Of a stretch of DNA of 62,842 nucleotides, positions 7,974 through 16,372 are shown one piece after another (position 1 is the stretch's first letter; every line of letters starts with the position of its first letter). The notes below the pieces were generated by a model, which was given only the letters and a program-made list of their open reading frames with translations, had not been told where the DNA came from and made no database searches. The position numbers and the translations under genes were made by a program. The stretch covers positions 1,060,679 through 1,123,520 of the forward strand of contig NZ_LMOR01000004.1 of assembly GCF_001424225.1 (NCBI RefSeq), in the 5' to 3' direction. This DNA comes from Microbacterium sp. Leaf151. Lineage in GTDB: Bacteria; Actinomycetota; Actinomycetes; Actinomycetales; Microbacteriaceae.

Positions 7974-9245
7974 GTGAGAATCCTGGTCCTCGGTTCGGGC
8001 GCGCGCGAGCACGCCATCATCCTCGCCCTGCGCTCTGAAGAGGAGTCGCACGCGATCTTCGCCTCGCCCGGCAACGCCGGCATCGCCCGCGAGGCGCACC
8101 TGGTCGACCTCGATCCGCTCGATCCCACGGCCGTGCTCGAGTTCGCCAAGGCCGAGGCCGTCGACCTGGTCATCGTGGGCCCCGAGGCGCCCCTCGTCGC
8201 CGGCGTCGCCGATCCGCTGCGCCAACACGGCATCCCCGTGTTCGGTCCCGGCAAGGCCGCGGCGCAGCTCGAGGGCTCGAAGACGTACGCGAAGCGCATC
8301 ATGGATGCCGCGGGCGTCCCCACCGGACGCTCCGCGCGCGCAGGCGACCTGGCATCGGTCGAAGCGGCCCTCGACGAGTACGGCGCCCCGTACGTGGTCA
8401 AGGCCGACGGCCTGGCCGCGGGCAAGGGCGTCATCGTCACCTCCGATCGCGGCGCCGCCATCGCGCACGCCGAGACCTATCTGCCCACCGGCGCCGTGCT
8501 GATCGAGGAGTTCCTCTCCGGCCCCGAGGTGTCGCTCTTCTTCCTCAGCGACGGCGACCACGTCGCACCCCTCAGCCCCGCGCAGGACTTCAAGCGCCTG
8601 CGCGACGGCGACGAGGGCCCCAACACCGGCGGCATGGGCGCCTACTCGCCGCTGCCGTGGCTCACCGACCGCTTCGGCGGCGAAGCCGAGTTCGTCGACC
8701 ACGTCACCCGTGCGATCGCCGAACCGGTGATCCGACAGATGGATGCCGAGGGCACCCCCTTCATCGGACTGCTCTACGCGGGACTCATCCTCACCGAGCA
8801 GGGCGTGAAGGTCATCGAGTTCAACGCCCGATTCGGCGATCCCGAGACGCAGGTCGTGCTCCCCCGCCTGGTCGACCCGCTGTCGCGGCTGCTGCTGGCC
8901 GCTGCCTCGGGCACACTCGAGGATCAGCCCCGCCCCGCGTTCGCCGAGGCGACCGCGGTCACGGTCGTGCTCGCGAGCGAGGGCTACCCCGAGGCGCCGC
9001 TCACCGGTCGAGTGCTGACGGGCATCGACGAGGCCGAAGAGGTCGACGGCGTACACGTCGCCCACGCCGCCACGGCGCTCCGCGACGGCGAGCTCGTCGC
9101 CACCGGCGGACGCGTGCTCAGCGTCGTCGCCACCGGCACGACGTTCGCCGAGGCGCGCACCGCGGCCTACGCCGGGCTCGAGCGCATCGGCCTCGAGGGC
9201 GGGCAGTACCGCACCGACATCGCCGCGCGCGTCGTCGAGGCCTGA
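7974..9245 (+). CDS. purD: Phosphoribosylamine-glycine ligase (GAR synthetase)
   Basis: A 423-residue ATP-grasp enzyme for step 2 of purine synthesis (phosphoribosylamine + glycine + ATP to GAR). It begins with MRILVLGSGAREHAI and carries the VGPEAPL, the KADGLAAGKGV ATP-binding and the FNARFGDPETQ blocks in order, all diagnostic of PurD. Full length. It starts at GTG 7974 just after a -10-like box, so the mRNA is probably leaderless. Its usual partners purC, purS and purQ are in this window too, but separated by accessory genes. Confidence 0.96.
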   Translation: MRILVLGSGAREHAIILALRSEEESHAIFASPGNAGIAREAHLVDLDPLDPTAVLEFAKAEAVDLVIVGPEAPLVAGVADPLRQHGIPVFGPGKAAAQLEGSKTYAKRIMDAAGVPTGRSARAGDLASVEAALDEYGAPYVVKADGLAAGKGVIVTSDRGAAIAHAETYLPTGAVLIEEFLSGPEVSLFFLSDGDHVAPLSPAQDFKRLRDGDEGPNTGGMGAYSPLPWLTDRFGGEAEFVDHVTRAIAEPVIRQMDAEGTPFIGLLYAGLILTEQGVKVIEFNARFGDPETQVVLPRLVDPLSRLLLAAASGTLEDQPRPAFAEATAVTVVLASEGYPEAPLTGRVLTGIDEAEEVDGVHVAHAATALRDGELVATGGRVLSVVATGTTFAEARTAAYAGLERIGLEGGQYRTDIAARVVEA

Positions 9246-9280
9246 CACCGGGGGTCTCGGCGCTCCTGCGCGGAGCGAGA

Positions 9281-10564
9281 TCAGCGGCGGCGGGCGGCGA
9301 GCAGCTGCTCGACGTCGTCGACGAGCCCGGGGGCGCCGGGAGCGACCGCGATCGCGTCGCCGATACGGCGGGCGCGGGCTGCATAGCCATCGTCGGCGAG
9401 GATGCGCTGGACGGCCGTGCGGACGGCATCCGGAGTCGGACGCCCCGTCCGCAGGTTGACGCCCACCCGGGCGTGCTGCACGCGCGCGGAGGTCTCGACC
9501 TTGTCTTCCGAGTCGCCGGCGATCACGATCGGCACGCCGTGGCGCATCGCATGGTGAAGGCCCCCGTAGCCGCCGTTGGTGACCAGCACGCTCGTGCGGG
9601 CGAGCAGGTCGTCGTAGGGCAGGTAGCTCGCGGCGAAGGCGTTGTCGGGGAGCGCGGGCAGGGTGTCGACGTCGCGACCGCCGGTGGTCACCGCCACCTG
9701 CACGGGCAGGTCGGCCAGCGCCGCGAGCGTCGGCTCGATCACCTCGGTGTAATCGGTGTTCGCGACCGTTCCCTGCGTGACGTGCACGAGCGGCAGGGTC
9801 GGGTCGAGGTCGTCGAACCACGCCGGCGCCGCAACGGGATGGGCGGTGGCCGAGACCATGGGACCGTAGAACCGGAGGGCGGCCGGGGCGTCGCGGCGGG
9901 CGTATTCGAACTCCTGCACCGTGAACTGCGCGAGCAGGTCGCTGCGCGAGAGGACGTCCATGAAGAACGCGCCGTTCAGGGGCGGCGCGCCGACCCCCGC
10001 GAGGAAGCGGTCGAGCGAGCGGTGCACGGGACGCAGCACCGTCTTGGCCGTCACCCCGAGCACGCCGTTGCGCAGGCGGTTGAGCGTGGGGTGCCGCAGC
10101 GGCGTGATGCCGAGCCCGTACGGGGCCGTGTCACGGCTGGAGAAACCCGCCGGCCCGATGCCGCACATCACCGTGAGGGGGCGCTGAGAGCGCGGCCGTG
10201 CGAACAAGGTCTGCACGCCGAGGAAGGTCATGTCGTGCAGCACCACGTCGGCGGGTTCGTCGCGCAAGATCTGCTCGAGGGCGGCCGCCGCTGGAGCCGC
10301 GGGGTCGACGAAGGCGCGCTCGACGCCGCGGTTGATGGTCGCGAGCCCGCGATCGCGTTCGTCGGCGCCGATCCCGTCCAGCGTGTCCGCCTCGGCCGGA
10401 AGAGGGAGGAACAGGATGCCGGCCTGCTCCACCATCCGCCGGTACCGCGACCCGGTGAGCAGGCGCACGCGCCACCCGCGCCGCTGCAGCTCCTGCGCGA
10501 CGACGAGGAGCGGGCCCACGTGGCCTGTGGCGGGCATGCTGCACAGCAGGGCGGAGAGTGTCAT
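9281..10564 (-). CDS. Macrolide-type (GT1/MGT) glycosyltransferase
   Basis: A 427-residue GT-B fold enzyme. It starts MTLSALLCSMPATGHVGPLL, the GHVGP acceptor-side motif of UDP-sugar:small-molecule transferases. The C-terminal domain has HVTQGTVAN, then TNGGYGGLHHAMRHGVPIVI (near 330-350), the nucleotide-sugar signature of the family. It probably glycosylates a hydrophobic small molecule such as a macrolide or a pigment, in the cytoplasm. It is the last gene of a three-gene minus-strand unit (membrane protein, TetR regulator, this gene), 44 bp after the TetR stop. Acceptor and sugar are unknown. Confidence 0.85.
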   Translation of the reverse strand: MTLSALLCSMPATGHVGPLLVVAQELQRRGWRVRLLTGSRYRRMVEQAGILFLPLPAEADTLDGIGADERDRGLATINRGVERAFVDPAAPAAAALEQILRDEPADVVLHDMTFLGVQTLFARPRSQRPLTVMCGIGPAGFSSRDTAPYGLGITPLRHPTLNRLRNGVLGVTAKTVLRPVHRSLDRFLAGVGAPPLNGAFFMDVLSRSDLLAQFTVQEFEYARRDAPAALRFYGPMVSATAHPVAAPAWFDDLDPTLPLVHVTQGTVANTDYTEVIEPTLAALADLPVQVAVTTGGRDVDTLPALPDNAFAASYLPYDDLLARTSVLVTNGGYGGLHHAMRHGVPIVIAGDSEDKVETSARVQHARVGVNLRTGRPTPDAVRTAVQRILADDGYAARARRIGDAIAVAPGAPGLVDDVEQLLAARRR

Positions 10565-10608
10565 GTCTGCGTCTTTCGAGGATGACCCTGTCCGCCGAGG
10601 GGCGGGGT

Positions 10609-11238
10609 CTAGGCGAGGTTGTCGGAGAGGTGGACGAGCTGCGCGGTCAGCCAGGTGCGGTAGGCGGCGATGTCCCACCCGCGGGCCACGGTGAGGTGCG
10701 TCCACGGATCCGGGCCGGTGATGAGCCCCAGGACGTCGGCGGCGACGTCGAGCTGGTCGACGCGGATGCGGTCGCGCTGCTGGAACCAGCCCGCGGCGAT
10801 GGTCATGTCGCGGTGGCGGCGCATCTCGAGGTCGAGGTAGGCGGCGCGCACCTCCGGGTCGCTGTCGGCGGCGGCCACCATCGCGCGCACGATCGCCGCC
10901 GAGCGCTGATTGGCGTCGATGAGAAAATCCACGTACCGGGTGATCGCGGTATCGGTGTCGGGCTCGCCCATGATCGCGACGATTTCGGGGCGCTCGGCGA
11001 GCGAGTGCCTCCCCTCGTCTCCCGCGAACGTGCGCTCGAACGCCGCGATGAGCAGGGCGTGCTTGGGCCCGTTCAGGTGCACCGTGGGAACCGACACCCC
11101 CGCCTCGGCCGCGATCGCCTTGATCGAGGTGGCGACGTACCCGTCGCGGACGAAGAGCCGGGCCGCCGCCTCGACGATCGTCGCGCGGGTTTCGGCTGCG
11201 TCGGCCTGCCGTCGGGGAGAGTGGTAGCTACGGGGCAC
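10609..11238 (-). CDS. TetR family transcriptional regulator
   Basis: A 209-residue regulator. The N-terminal HTH spans about 18-64 (TRATIVEAAARLFVRDGY, then AIAAEAGVSVPTVHLNGPKHALL). The rest is the helical ligand domain. It lies 9 bp after the membrane-protein gene and before the glycosyltransferase, so it probably controls this unit in response to the molecule that the glycosyltransferase modifies. No palindromic operator was found in the short gap before it. Confidence 0.88.
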   Translation of the reverse strand: MPRSYHSPRRQADAAETRATIVEAAARLFVRDGYVATSIKAIAAEAGVSVPTVHLNGPKHALLIAAFERTFAGDEGRHSLAERPEIVAIMGEPDTDTAITRYVDFLIDANQRSAAIVRAMVAAADSDPEVRAAYLDLEMRRHRDMTIAAGWFQQRDRIRVDQLDVAADVLGLITGPDPWTHLTVARGWDIAAYRTWLTAQLVHLSDNLA

Positions 11239-11247
11239 GGGAGAACG

Positions 11248-11907
11248 CTACTTCGCCGCCGCGACCGTCGATCGGAAGATCACGAGCCCCGCGACGATCT
11301 GCGCGCCGGTGGAGACGAAGTACATCGCGTTCGACAGCGCCTCGATGGTGCTGAGGTTGAGCACGGCGCCGAGCGCGAAGCCGACGAGAGCCAGCACCAA
11401 GACGGCCCCGCGTGCCGCGCCCGTCAGAACCCCGGCGCGGACGATGACGATGCCGCCGACCAGCAGGGCGATGCCCTGCACGGCGCTCATGGCGAACAGG
11501 AACGCCATCGCCCCATCGGTGAACACGGCGGACGGCAGCAGGTAGGCCGTGACGAGGTACATGCTCTGGTTCGCGAGGAACAGAGCCCCAAACCCGAGAA
11601 GCGCGACCTTGCCCACGAGAGACGAGCCGACGGCGCCCTCTCCGTCGCCTCGGCCCAGCGCGAGCGGGACCATCGCCGCGACGTGGGCGAGCGTGCTCGC
11701 GAGGAAGAGCACCCAGAAGGCCGTCGCCGGCCCGGACTCGGTGGCGACGTCGGCGGTGAGCTCGATCGCGGTCGCCGCGGTGAGCAGAGCCCCGCCGACG
11801 GCGATCAGGATGCCGGCGGTTCGGGCCCACCGCGGGCGGGGGCCGATCGTCGCGGCGTCGCTCGCGACGGCGGTGGGGGTGGTGATGTGCGGGGCGGAGG
11901 TGGTCAT
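11248..11907 (-). CDS. Multi-pass membrane protein of unknown function
   Basis: A 219-residue protein. About 30 soluble, Thr/Ala-rich residues precede roughly six hydrophobic segments (starting near 32, 64, 100, 133, 165 and 195). No signature motif was recognised. It is the first gene of the unit with the TetR regulator and glycosyltransferase, so it may help resist or move the same compound. That is inference from context only. Confidence 0.7.
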   Translation of the reverse strand: MTTSAPHITTPTAVASDAATIGPRPRWARTAGILIAVGGALLTAATAIELTADVATESGPATAFWVLFLASTLAHVAAMVPLALGRGDGEGAVGSSLVGKVALLGFGALFLANQSMYLVTAYLLPSAVFTDGAMAFLFAMSAVQGIALLVGGIVIVRAGVLTGAARGAVLVLALVGFALGAVLNLSTIEALSNAMYFVSTGAQIVAGLVIFRSTVAAAK

Positions 11908-11951
11908 GGATGCTCCTGCGAGTGACCGGGATCGGACGGCGGCTCGTTTTC

Positions 11952-11980
11952 ACTATAGCGGCGTATAAATGAATATGGAA
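11952..11980 (-). promoter_or_regulatory. Promoter for the membrane protein-TetR-glycosyltransferase unit
   Basis: Read on the minus strand: TTCCAT (-35, 11975-11980), a 17-nt spacer, then TATAGT (-10, 11952-11957), about 45 bp before the start codon. The stretch is clearly AT-richer than its surroundings. Confidence 0.5.
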
Positions 11981-12017
11981 CCGCCCGCCACGACTCACCG
12001 ACGATCGTGTCGCGGCC

Positions 12018-12473
12018 TCAGGACTGCAGCCGGCGCAGGACGTCGGCAAGATGACCGGCGAGCGGGCTGGGATCGCCCGCCCGATCCCCGAACGCCGCCT
12101 CATCCACGTCCTCGACGGCGTTATTGGCCGCCCGCGCCCGCTCGCACCCCTCGGCGGTGGCACGCACGCGAATGGCGCGGCGGTCCGCGGCATCCGGATG
12201 CCGTTCGACGAGACCGCGCTCGGCGAGCGCCCGGACGACTTGCGACACCATCATCGGGTCGGCGCCCGCGCGGTGACTCAACTCGGCCTGGGTCATTCCT
12301 TCAGCGGTGTCGCCCCAGGTGAGCACCGCCAGCAGGACGAACTGCACGTGCGTCAGCTCATGCGGGGCGAGCGCTCGACGGATCGCGGCCTGCCACCGGT
12401 TCGTCACCTGCCACAACAAGAACCCGGGACTCACATCGCCGGTCGGGAAGCGGCTGTCGAGGGGGTTCGTCAT
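12018..12473 (-). CDS. MarR family transcriptional regulator
   Basis: A 151-residue winged-helix repressor. The order is: dimerisation helix (SPGFLLWQVTNRWQAAIRRAL), recognition helix (TQAELSHRAGADPMMVSQVVRALAERGLVER, about 62-92), then the wing DRRAIRVRATAEG. It overlaps the EVE-domain gene by 4 bp (ATGA), and that gene overlaps the SRPBCC gene the same way, so the three form one transcript. An 18-bp palindrome sits in the promoter of this transcript (13302-13319) and is the probable autoregulatory site. Confidence 0.9.
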   Translation of the reverse strand: MTNPLDSRFPTGDVSPGFLLWQVTNRWQAAIRRALAPHELTHVQFVLLAVLTWGDTAEGMTQAELSHRAGADPMMVSQVVRALAERGLVERHPDAADRRAIRVRATAEGCERARAANNAVEDVDEAAFGDRAGDPSPLAGHLADVLRRLQS

Positions 12474-12880
12474 CTCTCGATCATCGCGTGCTCGATGACG
12501 TCGGCGTCGGCCGGCGCGATCTCGACAAGACCGCGCCGGAGTTGATACCCCCAGTTCGGCTCGGCGGTCAGAGCGAGCCGGCCCCGCAGGTCGGCGACGG
12601 CGACGGGTCGCGCCGCTCGATACGTCACCGCCCGACGGAACGGACGGAAGTCCCCCTCGTCGGCCTGCCAGATCTCCCCCTCGTCCACGCGTCCGATGGC
12701 GGTGAACTCCCGCAGTTTCGCGGTATCGCCGAGGCGGTGCACCGGCGAGTAATAGATGAGCGTGTCGCCCGGCCGCATGCGGGCGAGCCCGGGGCGTTTG
12801 CCGTGGCCGATCTGGGCGATACCGAGCGCGACACCGCGCGCGACGTGCTCCGCGGACGCAACGCCGATCCAGGCGGTCAT
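12470..12880 (-). CDS. EVE domain-containing protein
   Basis: A 136-residue protein. It opens with AWIGVASAEHVARGVALGIAQIGHGKRPGL and has RMRPGDTLIYYSP near 45-57, the pattern of small EVE/UPF0310 proteins of the PUA-like fold, which bind modified bases or other small ligands. The downstream TAIGRVDEG and PFRRAVTYR strands also fit. Coupled by 4-bp overlaps to the genes on both sides. The start is ATG 12880. The ligand is unknown. Confidence 0.82.
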   Translation of the reverse strand: MTAWIGVASAEHVARGVALGIAQIGHGKRPGLARMRPGDTLIYYSPVHRLGDTAKLREFTAIGRVDEGEIWQADEGDFRPFRRAVTYRAARPVAVADLRGRLALTAEPNWGYQLRRGLVEIAPADADVIEHAMIER

Positions 12881-13296
12881 CGGCCTTCCACCACGGCGAC
12901 GAGCCGGTCGAGATCGGCGGGAACCGACTGCTCGAAGCCGGCGAACGCGGTGCGCGCCCACAGCCCCGACAGCGGACCGTCGATCGTCACTTCGGCGGTG
13001 ACACGAGACCCCCCGGCGGTGGGCTCGACGCCGTGACGGAACGTCAGTCGGGCTCCCGGCATCCGTGTGACATCGGTGTAGACACGGTCGGCCTCGAGCT
13101 CGGCGACGACGAACCTCACGCGCGGTCCGCCCTCGGGCTTCAGGATGCCGCGACTGCCCTGCGCGACCGGGTGCGCGATGCGCACCCACTCGGTGTCGGG
13201 CGACCATTCCCGCCACGTGTCGTGGTCGACCCACCGGGCGAAGAACGAGGCGGGAGAAGCGGAGGATTCGCGGACGGCGGAGGCGAGGGTGCGCAT
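12877..13296 (-). CDS. SRPBCC family protein (START/polyketide-cyclase fold)
   Basis: A 139-residue single-domain protein. ASFFARWVDHDTWREWSPDTEWV near 16-38 is the typical first helix pair, followed by beta strands (GSRGILKPEGG, RVRFVVAELEADRVYTDVTRMPGARLTF) and a C-terminal helix (GFEQSVPADLDRLVAVV). The fold holds hydrophobic ligands. It is the first gene of the SRPBCC-EVE-MarR transcript. There is no ribosome site upstream. The -10 box ends just before the ATG, so the mRNA is probably leaderless. Confidence 0.85.
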   Translation of the reverse strand: MRTLASAVRESSASPASFFARWVDHDTWREWSPDTEWVRIAHPVAQGSRGILKPEGGPRVRFVVAELEADRVYTDVTRMPGARLTFRHGVEPTAGGSRVTAEVTIDGPLSGLWARTAFAGFEQSVPADLDRLVAVVEGR

Positions 13297-13301
13297 GTCT
13301 T

Positions 13302-13331
13302 TAGTATGCGCGCATACTACTTTCTGGGCAA
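13302..13331 (-). promoter_or_regulatory. Promoter with MarR-type palindromic operator
   Basis: On the minus strand: TTGCCC (-35, 13326-13331), a spacer of exactly 17 nt, then CATACT (-10, 13303-13308), ending 6 nt before the SRPBCC start. The 18-bp perfect palindrome TAGTATGCGCGCATACTA (13302-13319) covers the -10 box and half of the spacer. A bound repressor would block the promoter; the MarR protein at the end of the operon is the obvious candidate. Confidence 0.7.
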
Positions 13332-13411
13332 GGCGCCATCCGCGCCCGTCGCATACGCACGAACCCCGTCGCCGTCACCTTCGCCCTCTGGCCCGGGCCT
13401 CCCCTCGCCGC

Positions 13412-13417
13412 TAGCGT
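13412..13417 (+). promoter_or_regulatory. -10 box, probable leaderless promoter of the TfoX-like gene
   Basis: TAGCGT ends 7 nt before ATG 13425 and there is no ribosome site. This spacing favours ATG 13425 over the in-frame GTG at 13416. Confidence 0.5.
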
Positions 13418-13424
13418 GTGGGCC

Positions 13425-13766
13425 ATGGTCGACAGGGATGCCATGGCCCGCGGCCGCGAGATCTTCGATCCGATCGCGGAGCGACAGTGTGAGCTGCGCG
13501 GCGTCGACATCGGGCGGATGTTCGGCACTGAGGGACTCCGCGTGCGCGGCAAGGTCTACGCCTTCATCGTGCACAACGGCTCGCTCGTGGTGAAACTGCC
13601 GGAGGAGCGCATCGGCGAGATCGTCGACGAAGGTGTGGCCGCGCCCATGATCATGCGCGGGCGGCCACTGCGCGAGTGGGCGGAGGTGCCCCTCGACGCG
13701 GGCGCCGACCGATGGCAGAGCCTCATCGACGAGGCCCGCGCGTTCGTCGACGAGATCACGCCGTAG
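13425..13766 (+). CDS. TfoX N-terminal domain-like protein
   Basis: A 113-residue protein. The block GRMFGTEGLRVRGKVYAFIVHNGSLVVKLP (about 29-58) matches the TfoX/Sxy N-terminal domain pattern (MFG..G...G..FA...G.L..K). A C-terminal helical tail (WQSLIDEARAFVDEI) follows. The C-terminal TfoX domain is missing, as in many stand-alone actinobacterial versions. Transcribed divergently from the SRPBCC operon. Its role is unknown. Confidence 0.72.
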   Translation: MVDRDAMARGREIFDPIAERQCELRGVDIGRMFGTEGLRVRGKVYAFIVHNGSLVVKLPEERIGEIVDEGVAAPMIMRGRPLREWAEVPLDAGADRWQSLIDEARAFVDEITP

Positions 13767-13814
13767 CCCCGAGCGGCGACAGCGCCGGGCGTCACCGCCG
13801 CTGAACCGTGCCCC

Positions 13815-13884
13815 GCGGAGGAGATGCGGCGAGCGGAGGACCGCCGGCCCGGCATCCATCCTCCCCCCCGCCGCGCCTCCTCCC
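13815..13884. repeat. Dispersed GC-rich inverted repeat, family C
   Basis: A 27-nt arm (13815-13841) is almost identical (26 of 27) to 34285-34311. In both copies a complementary arm ending CTCCTCC follows, so each copy can fold into a long hairpin. It lies between the convergent TfoX-like gene and the MFS exporter gene, so a terminator role is possible. Confidence 0.6.
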
Positions 13885-13987
13885 CTCGTCACCGCCGCGA
13901 CCCGTCCGACGCGAGCGCCTGGCCACTGGGCGCAAACGACGAACGCCGCCGCCCCACGCGGGGACGACGGCGTTCAGGGTCGGAGCG

Positions 13988-15562
13988 CTACTCGCCCGCG
14001 GCGGCCGGTGCGGCCTGTGCCTGTGCGGCCGGGGCCGCGTCGCGCGGAGCGCCGTGCGGCCGGATCACCGAGGGGCGCCGCATGAACAGCACCGCGATCA
14101 GACCCACGCCGATCACGATGATCGGCAGCACGAGCGACTGACCCATCGCCTCGGAGAATCCGCCGACGATCTGCGGTGGAAGCGTTCCGGTTCCGAAGCT
14201 CGCCCCGGCATCGCCCGCCCCGGGCAGGTTGGCCTCGAGCCGCGCCTGCATGAAAGCGGCGATGGATGCCGAACCGATCACCGATCCGACGGTGCGGGTG
14301 GTGTTGTAGATGCCGGCGCCGGCGCCCGCCTGGCGCGGCGGGAGGTTGCGCGTCGCGGTGGTCGCGAGGGGACCCCACATGCCGGCGTTTCCGATGCCCA
14401 TGAAGACGGAGGGGATGAGGAACATCCAGATCGGCGCGTCGTTCAGGATGAGCGCGACGTAGATGCCCAGCGCTCCGCCGACGAGCAGCAGACCCGGCAC
14501 GAGCAGGAACCGCGGGTCGGTGCGATCGAGCAGCTTGCCGGCGAAGGGGGCGAGCACGCCCGAAAGGATGGCGAGCGGGATGAGCAGCAGCGCCGACTCG
14601 GTCGGGGTGAGTCCACGGGCGAGCTGCAGGTAGAACATCTGCGGGAGCGCCATGCTCGTCACGGTGAAGCCGACGGCCGCGATGGCGAGGTTCGCGATCG
14701 AGAAGTTGCGGTCGCGGAAGAGGTCGAGCGGCACGAGCGGCTCGCCCTTGCTGCGCGCCTGGGTCCAGATGAACAGCGCCATCACGGCGATGCCCGCCGC
14801 GACCATCGCCCAGATCCACGCGGCCCACGAGTAGTGCTCGCCCTCCTGCAGACCGAACACGATGAGGAACAGGCCGACGGCACTGAGCACCACTCCGACG
14901 ATGTCGAACTTGTGCGCCGTGCGCGGCAGCTGCGGCACGAGGATGACGGCGGCGATGAACCCGATGATGCCGACGGGGATGTTGATGAAGAAGATCCACT
15001 CCCACCCGAGGCCGTCGACGAGCAGGCCGCCCGCGAGCGGACCGACGAGGGTGGCGACACCCGCGGTCGCGCCCCACAGGCCCATGGCCGCTCCGCGGTT
15101 CTGCGGCGGGAAGGTGCGGGTGATGACGGCCATCGTCTGCGGCGTCATCATCGCCGCTCCCAGGCCCTGCACGGCGCGGGCGGCGATCAGCATCTCGAGC
15201 GAGGGGGCGAGACCGCAGGCGAGCGAGGCGATGGTGAAGAGCGCGAGGCCGATGAGGTAGATGTTCTTCGGGCCGAAGCGGTCGCCGAGGCGGCCGGTGA
15301 TGAGCAGCGGAACGGCGTAGGTCAGCAGATAGGCGCTGGTGACCCACACCACGTTGTCGAGGTTGCCCGTGTTCGGGTCGAGGGCCGCCTTGATGGCGGG
15401 GTTCGCCACCGACACGATCGTGGTGTCGACCAGGATCATGAAGAACCCGATGACGAGCGCCCAGAGAGCGGGCCACGGGCTGCGTTCGGCGGTGCGGGTG
15501 GACCCGGTGCGGGTCGACCCGGTGGGGGTGGATGCCGCGGAGGCGGCGCGGGAGTCGGTCAT
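13988..15562 (-). CDS. MFS drug exporter, DHA2 (14-TM, EmrB/QacA) family
   Basis: A 524-residue membrane protein with about 14 hydrophobic segments. Visible motifs are VDTTIVSVANPAI in TM1 (motif D1), WVTSAYLLTYAVPLLITGRLGDRFGPK (motif A), RAVQGLGAAMMTPQTMAVI (motif B) and GPLAGGLLVDGLGWEWIFFINIPVG (motif C, antiporter signature). It exports drugs or toxic metabolites against protons. It overlaps the upstream PadR gene by 4 bp (ATGA). A Thr/Arg-rich repeat (GSTRTGSTRT) sits in the cytoplasmic N-terminus. Confidence 0.92.
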   Translation of the reverse strand: MTDSRAASAASTPTGSTRTGSTRTAERSPWPALWALVIGFFMILVDTTIVSVANPAIKAALDPNTGNLDNVVWVTSAYLLTYAVPLLITGRLGDRFGPKNIYLIGLALFTIASLACGLAPSLEMLIAARAVQGLGAAMMTPQTMAVITRTFPPQNRGAAMGLWGATAGVATLVGPLAGGLLVDGLGWEWIFFINIPVGIIGFIAAVILVPQLPRTAHKFDIVGVVLSAVGLFLIVFGLQEGEHYSWAAWIWAMVAAGIAVMALFIWTQARSKGEPLVPLDLFRDRNFSIANLAIAAVGFTVTSMALPQMFYLQLARGLTPTESALLLIPLAILSGVLAPFAGKLLDRTDPRFLLVPGLLLVGGALGIYVALILNDAPIWMFLIPSVFMGIGNAGMWGPLATTATRNLPPRQAGAGAGIYNTTRTVGSVIGSASIAAFMQARLEANLPGAGDAGASFGTGTLPPQIVGGFSEAMGQSLVLPIIVIGVGLIAVLFMRRPSVIRPHGAPRDAAPAAQAQAAPAAAGE

Positions 15563-16182
15563 GGGGTGGTCTCCTTCGAGACGTGACGCTTGTTCTTGAT
15601 GTGCTCGGGGATCTCGGCGATGCCCCAGGCGAGGGAGCGGTCGGCGAGGCGCGCGCGCAGGGAGTCCTGCCACGCGAGTTCGGCGTCGAGCAGAGCGGAT
15701 TGTCGCTGCAGCTCGACGAGGAATTGCTCGGGGGTCTCGCGCTGGGTCGCCCCGGCGAGTCCCGTGCGGTGCTCGCCCACCGAGGCGACGAGCAGGGCAC
15801 GGCGCTGGTCGAGCAGGGCGACGACCTCGTCGCGCTCGAGGTTGTGCGCCTCCGAGAGGGCGACGCGGAAGTCGCTCGCGCGGTCGATCTGGGGCAGCTC
15901 GGCGCGCACCCACTCCTCCACAGCCTGGCGGCCTGCGGGACGCAGCGTGTAGGTCGTGCGCTCGGGGCGGTTGCCGTCGCGGTCGACGCCGACCTCGGCG
16001 AGCAGGCCGTCACGCTCGAGGCGGGCGACCGTGTGGTATATCGTGCCCTTCTGCAGGGGGACCAGGCGGTCGTCGCGACGCTCCTTCAGCAGGCGCACCA
16101 TCTCATAGGTGTGCATGTCGGCTTGGCGCAGGGTCGCGAGGATCATGACCGCGATCGGGGTGAGGCGGAGGGGCTGCGGCAT
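15559..16182 (-). CDS. PadR family transcriptional regulator
   Basis: A 207-residue winged-helix regulator. The PadR pattern LTPIAVMILATLRQADMHTYEMVRLLKERR, then LQKGTIYHTVARLERDGLLAEVGVDRDGNRPERTTYTLRPAG, fills residues 7-83. A long alpha C-terminus (VirR-type dimerisation) follows. It heads a two-gene unit with the DHA2 exporter, the usual pairing for PadR-controlled efflux. A 16-bp palindrome lies 27 bp before its start. Confidence 0.93.
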   Translation of the reverse strand: MPQPLRLTPIAVMILATLRQADMHTYEMVRLLKERRDDRLVPLQKGTIYHTVARLERDGLLAEVGVDRDGNRPERTTYTLRPAGRQAVEEWVRAELPQIDRASDFRVALSEAHNLERDEVVALLDQRRALLVASVGEHRTGLAGATQRETPEQFLVELQRQSALLDAELAWQDSLRARLADRSLAWGIAEIPEHIKNKRHVSKETTP

Positions 16183-16208
16183 CCGTCCTCCTCGTGGTCC
16201 GTGTCGAC

Positions 16209-16226
16209 TAGTCCACGTGGACTATA
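16209..16226 (-). promoter_or_regulatory. Promoter and palindromic operator of the padR-exporter unit
   Basis: The 16-bp perfect palindrome TAGTCCACGTGGACTA (16209-16224) overlaps the minus-strand -10 box TATAGT (16221-16226). A repressor bound here would exclude RNA polymerase. PadR autoregulation is the simplest reading. Confidence 0.7.
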
Positions 16227-16272
16227 CGCCTATTCCGGACGGCACGCGAACCCCCGCGCAGACCCGTTGAAC

Positions 16273-16329
16273 GTCCGGAACACGCCGCGTCGCACAAGCA
16301 CACACGGCGTGTTCTGGACACTCGACAGG
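16273..16329. repeat. Dispersed inverted repeat, family A
   Basis: Arms GTCCGGAACACGCCG (16273-16287) and CGGCGTGTTCTGGAC (16305-16319), 14 of 15 pairing, extended outward by CCGTTGAAC / ACTCGACAGG. It lies downstream of the BCCT gene stop (minus strand), a terminator position. Confidence 0.65.
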
Positions 16330-16372
16330 GGGGTGGGCGTGGGAGAGGGAGGGGTGCGCGGAGGGGACGGCG

